A model generated the notes under the pieces. It did no database searches, was not told the origin of the DNA, and worked only from the letters and a program-made list of their open reading frames with translations. From Thermococcus sp. (GTDB taxonomy: Archaea > Methanobacteriota_B > Thermococci > Thermococcales > Thermococcaceae): 8,884 nt of DNA. The stretch covers positions 1 to 8,884 of the forward strand of contig JAGHBN010000090.1 in assembly GCA_021160985.1 (NCBI GenBank), read 5' to 3'. The position numbers were made by a program, and so were the translations under genes. Numbering within the stretch: the stretch's first letter is position 1; the number at the start of each line of letters is the position of its first letter. This document shows, piece after piece, positions 6,378 to 8,884 of the stretch.

Positions 6378-7378
6378 CTCAGCGACCCCCTAACCTCCTC
6401 AAGAACCTTAACGTGCTCTATCCCCGCCGGACAGAACTCGTCCCACCTGCCGCAGCCCACGCAGTTGAAGCCCGAAGAAGGGTCGAAGTAGCTCTTGCAG
6501 TAGTAGCGGTGCCTGAAGCGGTCTAGACGGGTCGGCCTGAAGTTGTGGCCTCCAGCGACGAGACCGTGGCTCTCCATGAAGCACGAGTCGTAGCGCCTCT
6601 CGCGCACCGAGCTGTATGCGTCAACCCAGCTGTCGCAGACCTCGTAGCAGCGGCACGTCGGGCAGACCATGTTGCAGTTGCCGCAGGCAAGGCATTTTTC
6701 AGCGTAGTCCTTCCACACCGGGCTGTTGTAGGCCAGATCGAGCATGTCGGCGAGGCCTTCCTGCGGAATTTCCTTCTGGAATGCATTTGCGCGCTTCTCC
6801 TCGAACTCTTTGAAGTGCCTCAAGTCTTCGTCCGTAACTTCCTCAAAGAGCTTCTCGTTTTCCCAGGCTACCTCGTGCCCCCTAACGCTTCCTATCCTGA
6901 CCAGCCACCCATCGGGGAGCTCATGTAGAAAGAGGTCAAAGCCATCCATAGCGAAGTGCGTGCCGAGGCTCTTGCAGAAGCAGTATTCGTCGGGCATACA
7001 GCTTATTCCCACTATGAAGGCATTTTGCCGCCTTTTGGAGTAGTATGGATCCACCGGGTCTGAGAGGTAAACTTTATCGAGTATCTTCAGGCCGTGTATG
7101 TCGCAGGCGTGAACGCCAAAGAGCACGAAGGGCCTTTCCCCGTCCTCTTCTTTCCACCAGCCGTTTTCAAGCCTGAACAGTCTCTCTCTTGGCCTCACGA
7201 AGAACTTCTTCGGCGGCAGCATCGTCCTTGTGTAGTTGAGATCCATCTCGCTGACCCCTTTGACTTCTCTGAAGTGGTGGGTCTTTCCCTCCTTGACAGG
7301 CCCATAGGTGGGGCCAAGTCTCTGGAGGAAGTTGAAGAACTCCCCAAAGTTTTCGGAAGGAAGTTTTACGTATCTCAA
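6374..7378 (-). CDS. shyB: Sulfhydrogenase beta subunit (FeS), last ferredoxin motif has Cys replaced by Trp
   Basis: This 334-residue iron-sulfur subunit connects gamma with delta. Counted from the TTG start, it has a CDIHG motif (C92-G96), a CMPDEYCFC stretch (C127, C133, C135), a complete ferredoxin motif CLACGNCNMVCP (C229, C232, C235, C239) and a second motif CVGCGRWDEFCP. In the second, the third ligand position is W312 (codon TGG, 6445-6443) instead of Cys; C306, C309 and C316 remain. One base change from TGC or TGT explains this. I chose TTG 7378 because it yields the family N-terminus M-R-Y-V-K-L. A GTG at 7387 would add three residues, but GAGG (7392-7389) is too close to serve it. 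This is the first gene of the operon, and its end overlaps gamma by 4 bases. Identity is firm, the start moderately so. Confidence 0.9.
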   Translation of the reverse strand: MRYVKLPSENFGEFFNFLQRLGPTYGPVKEGKTHHFREVKGVSEMDLNYTRTMLPPKKFFVRPRERLFRLENGWWKEEDGERPFVLFGVHACDIHGLKILDKVYLSDPVDPYYSKRRQNAFIVGISCMPDEYCFCKSLGTHFAMDGFDLFLHELPDGWLVRIGSVRGHEVAWENEKLFEEVTDEDLRHFKEFEEKRANAFQKEIPQEGLADMLDLAYNSPVWKDYAEKCLACGNCNMVCPTCRCYEVCDSWVDAYSSVRERRYDSCFMESHGLVAGGHNFRPTRLDRFRHRYYCKSYFDPSSGFNCVGCGRWDEFCPAGIEHVKVLEEVRGSLR

Positions 7379-7426
7379 ATTGACCACGCCTCTTTTAGGG
7401 CTGTAATTTTAAGTTTGTAAAGGAAT

Positions 7427-7442
7427 CTCTTAAGCATTTTTC
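7427..7442 (-). promoter_or_regulatory. Probable BRE/TATA promoter of the sulfhydrogenase operon
   Basis: On the minus strand, GAAAAAT (7442-7436) followed by GCTTAAGAG (7435-7427) fits a BRE plus TATA layout. It would start transcription near 7402-7405, leaving a leader that includes GAGG before TTG 7378. A second AT-rich element, CTTAAAATTA (7413-7404), would start transcription near 7384 and exclude that GAGG, so I prefer the first. The SurR-type site ends 9 bases upstream of this BRE. Confidence 0.42.
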
Positions 7443-7451
7443 AAACCGGAG

Positions 7452-7474
7452 GTTGGAAACCATTGGTTGCAAAC
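7452..7474. promoter_or_regulatory. Double SurR-type operator, GTTn3AACn5GTTn3AAC, between divergent operons
   Basis: Two perfect copies of GTTn3AAC occur: GTTGGAAAC (7452-7460) and GTTGCAAAC (7466-7474). They are separated by CATTG, so the first copy also completes the extended form GTTn3AACn5GTT reported for SurR, the redox-sensitive regulator of the sulfur response in Thermococcales. SurR activates hydrogenase operons without sulfur and releases DNA when its CxxC is oxidised. The site is nearly centred between the two TATA candidates, about 17 bases from each (7435 minus strand, 7492 plus strand), immediately upstream of both promoters where an activator would sit. Motif match is seen directly; binding by SurR is inferred. 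Confidence 0.75.
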
Positions 7475-7483
7475 TTGTACTTC

Positions 7484-7499
7484 AATGCACGTTTATAAG
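7484..7499 (+). promoter_or_regulatory. Promoter of the NuoE/NuoF-like operon
   Basis: TTTATAAG (7492-7499) is a good archaeal TATA element, preceded by a poor BRE. Start of transcription about 25 bases on, near 7520, leaves a leader of some 18 bases that contains GGTGGTG (7528-7534) before ATG 7538. Its placement next to the SurR-type site supports joint control with the hydrogenase operon. Confidence 0.55.
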
Positions 7500-7537
7500 C
7501 ATGAAAGACCAATAATTGCTTGTATGCGGTGGTGTCT

Positions 7538-8002
7538 ATGGGAACAGAACTTGATTACCTGAGTGAGTACCCTCCAGAACCAAGCTCCCTCATCCCTCTT
7601 CTCCAGCGAACCCAGGAGCGCTTCGGCTACCTCCCCCGGGAGGTCCTTGAGGAGATTGCAAAGTACGTGGGCGTGCCCCTCAGCAGGGTGTACGGTGTCG
7701 CCACCTTCTACGCACAGTTCCGGTTTGAGCCCCTTGGGAAGTATGTCATCAAGGTCTGCCACGGCACGGCCTGCCACGTCAACGGCGCCGTGAACATCTC
7801 TCAGGCCTTAACCGAGGAGCTTGGGATTGAAGAAGGTCAGACAACGGAGGACGGGCTTGTTACCCTTGAGCGCGTGGCCTGTCTCGGGTGCTGCAGTTTA
7901 GCGCCGGTCATAATGATAAACGACAAGGTCTTCGGCAAGCTCACGCCCGACAAGGTCAGGAAGCTCATAAGAAAACTGAAGGAGGGGAAGCTCGATGTCT
8001 GA
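7538..8002 (+). CDS. NuoE-like 2Fe-2S subunit (24 kDa / HydC-type)
   Basis: This 154-residue thioredoxin-fold ferredoxin is of the complex I NuoE type. The N-terminal helical part contains LIPLLQRTQERFGYLP and the GVATFYAQFRF segment typical of the family. The 2Fe-2S ligands are C74 and C79 (KVCHGTAC) and C115 and C119 (ACLGCC), with an extra C118 between them. Such subunits pass electrons from or to the NuoF-type FMN subunit in NADH dehydrogenases, NAD-linked formate dehydrogenases, HydABC hydrogenases and related bifurcating enzymes. ATG 7538 follows GGTGGTG (7528-7534) at normal spacing; an in-frame TTG at 7520 would add six residues but lies at the predicted transcription start. The gene overlaps the next by 8 bases. 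Which catalytic subunit it serves lies outside the window. Confidence 0.9.
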   Translation: MGTELDYLSEYPPEPSSLIPLLQRTQERFGYLPREVLEEIAKYVGVPLSRVYGVATFYAQFRFEPLGKYVIKVCHGTACHVNGAVNISQALTEELGIEEGQTTEDGLVTLERVACLGCCSLAPVIMINDKVFGKLTPDKVRKLIRKLKEGKLDV

Positions 8003-8884
8003 GATTAAGGCCATTGCAGTCGGCATGAACTCCTGCGGAATAGCGGCTGGGGCGAGAGAGACCTACGAGGCCATTAAAGCCGAGCTTGAGAAGAGAGGCC
8101 TCGACGTTAAGCTCAAGATAGTCGGCTGCGTCGGCATGTGCTACCGCGAGCCGCTGGTTGACATAATTACCGAGGACGAGATAATCACCTACGGCCACGT
8201 TGACCCTAAGAAGGTTCCGAGGATCATAGAGGAGCACGTTATCAACGGAAAGCCCATAGAAGAGTGGATTGTCAAGAGGGACTGGTGGGAGAACGGCGAG
8301 AGGAAGACGTGGGACGTTGATGGATACTTCGCCAAGCAGAAAAAGATAGTGCTCGAAAACTCCGGTTACATCGACCCCGAGAACATAGACGAGTACATCG
8401 CTGTTGGAGGCTATGAAGCCCTCAAAAAGGCCCTCAAGATGAAGCCGGAGGAGATTATAGACATCATTACGAAGTCCGGCCTCAGGGGAAGGGGCGGTGC
8501 GGGATTCCCCACCGGTCTGAAGTGGAAGTTCACGAGGGAAGCTCCAGGAGACGAGAAGTATGTCATCTGCAACGCCGACGAAGGCGACCCCGGAGCCTTC
8601 ATGGACAGGAACGTCCTTGAGGGCGACCCGCACCGCGTCATTGAGGGCATGATAATCGGTGCATACGCGATTGGAGCGACGAAGGGCTTCATCTACGTCC
8701 GTGCCGAGTACCCGCTGGCCATAAGGAGGCTGAAGATAGCGCTGAAGCAGGCGCGCGAGAGGGGTTTCCTCGGCGAGAACATCCTCGGAAGCGGGTTCTC
8801 CTTCGACATCGTCATCAAGGAAGGCGCCGGAGCGTTCGTCTGCGGAGAGGAAACCGCTTTGATAGCTTCCATAGAGGGCAAACG
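7995..8884 (+). CDS. NuoF-like FMN/NAD(P)H-binding subunit (5' part, cut by window end)
   Basis: The first 296 residues are present. An N-terminal thioredoxin-like ferredoxin domain (about 1-95) shows C14 in SCGIAAGA and C45/C49 in GCVGMC; I find only three cysteines, one fewer than a full 2Fe-2S set. The FMN/NADH module follows: LRGRGGAGFPTGLKW (166-180), CNADEGDPGAFMDR and GAGAFVCGEETALIASIEGK just before the edge. The expected C-terminal 4Fe-4S motif and any ferredoxin extension would lie beyond 8884. N-terminal fusion to a ferredoxin-like domain is the form seen in HydB/HndC-type and Bfu-family (bifurcating) proteins, rather than plain complex I NuoF. ATG 7995 lies within the end of the NuoE-like gene (8-base overlap), with GGAGG (7981-7985) upstream. 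It likely carries NAD(P)H-dependent electron transfer for a complex encoded further right. Confidence 0.9.
   Translation, partial: MSEIKAIAVGMNSCGIAAGARETYEAIKAELEKRGLDVKLKIVGCVGMCYREPLVDIITEDEIITYGHVDPKKVPRIIEEHVINGKPIEEWIVKRDWWENGERKTWDVDGYFAKQKKIVLENSGYIDPENIDEYIAVGGYEALKKALKMKPEEIIDIITKSGLRGRGGAGFPTGLKWKFTREAPGDEKYVICNADEGDPGAFMDRNVLEGDPHRVIEGMIIGAYAIGATKGFIYVRAEYPLAIRRLKIALKQARERGFLGENILGSGFSFDIVIKEGAGAFVCGEETALIASIEGK

Noticed and set aside
5598..6491. A 297-codon open frame on the plus strand opposite the gamma subunit.
   Set aside because: It is antisense to a well-supported gene with all family motifs, has no ribosome binding site and no recognisable domain; long antisense frames are common in GC-rich coding DNA.
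7413..7421. A third SurR half-site (GTTTGTAAA) near the hydrogenase start.
   Set aside because: The last base breaks the GTTn3AAC pattern and the position would be downstream of the preferred TATA element.
7965..8633. A 222-codon minus-strand frame opposite the NuoF-like gene.
   Set aside because: Its sequence is the shadow of the conserved FMN/NADH-binding module on the other strand; no motif or start signal supports it.

Overview
The window looks like a chromosomal segment of a hyperthermophilic archaeon of the order Thermococcales, most likely Thermococcus. The evidence is a cytosolic sulfhydrogenase operon, two DUF257 proteins (a family known essentially from Thermococcales), archaeal TATA-type promoters, GGTG/GAGGTG ribosome binding sites, and an intergenic region with sites matching the sulfur-response regulator SurR. 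All family names are by recognition from memory, without a database search.

Layout from left to right. Bases 1-133 are the 3' end of an unrecognised gene (+). Bases 187-895 hold a two-gene HEPN/nucleotidyltransferase module (+), resembling type VII toxin-antitoxin pairs. It overlaps tail to tail with a four-gene minus-strand operon (3412 down to 871): two DUF257 paralogues, a small beta-barrel protein (possibly the tRNA-binding Pbp11) and a TatD-like metal-dependent hydrolase. Upstream on the same strand (7378 down to 3521) is the sulfhydrogenase operon in the order beta, gamma, delta, alpha, each junction being a 4-base ATGA overlap. Divergent from it, from 7538 to the right edge, are a NuoE-like and a NuoF-like gene (+), the latter cut by the window end.

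How the genes work together. The sulfhydrogenase should be a soluble NiFe hydrogenase in which delta and alpha form the hydrogenase half and beta and gamma (FeS, FAD, NAD(P)) form the pyridine-nucleotide half. NuoE/NuoF-like proteins normally form an NAD(P)H/FMN diaphorase unit for a formate dehydrogenase, hydrogenase or electron-bifurcating complex. The shared 150-base promoter region carries a perfect extended SurR-type motif halfway between the two promoters, so both operons are probably controlled together by sulfur/redox state.

The main surprise is damage in the hydrogenase. The alpha-subunit reading frame is interrupted by an in-frame TAA 68 codons before its natural end, upstream of the C-terminal DPCxxC that supplies two of the four NiFe-site cysteines. 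The last ferredoxin motif of the beta subunit has Trp in place of its third Cys. Together these suggest a hydrogenase that is decaying or has lost its H2 site, unless one or both are sequencing errors. No stretch over 300 bases lacks a gene; the longest gaps are about 160 bases (7379-7537) and 108 bases (3413-3520).
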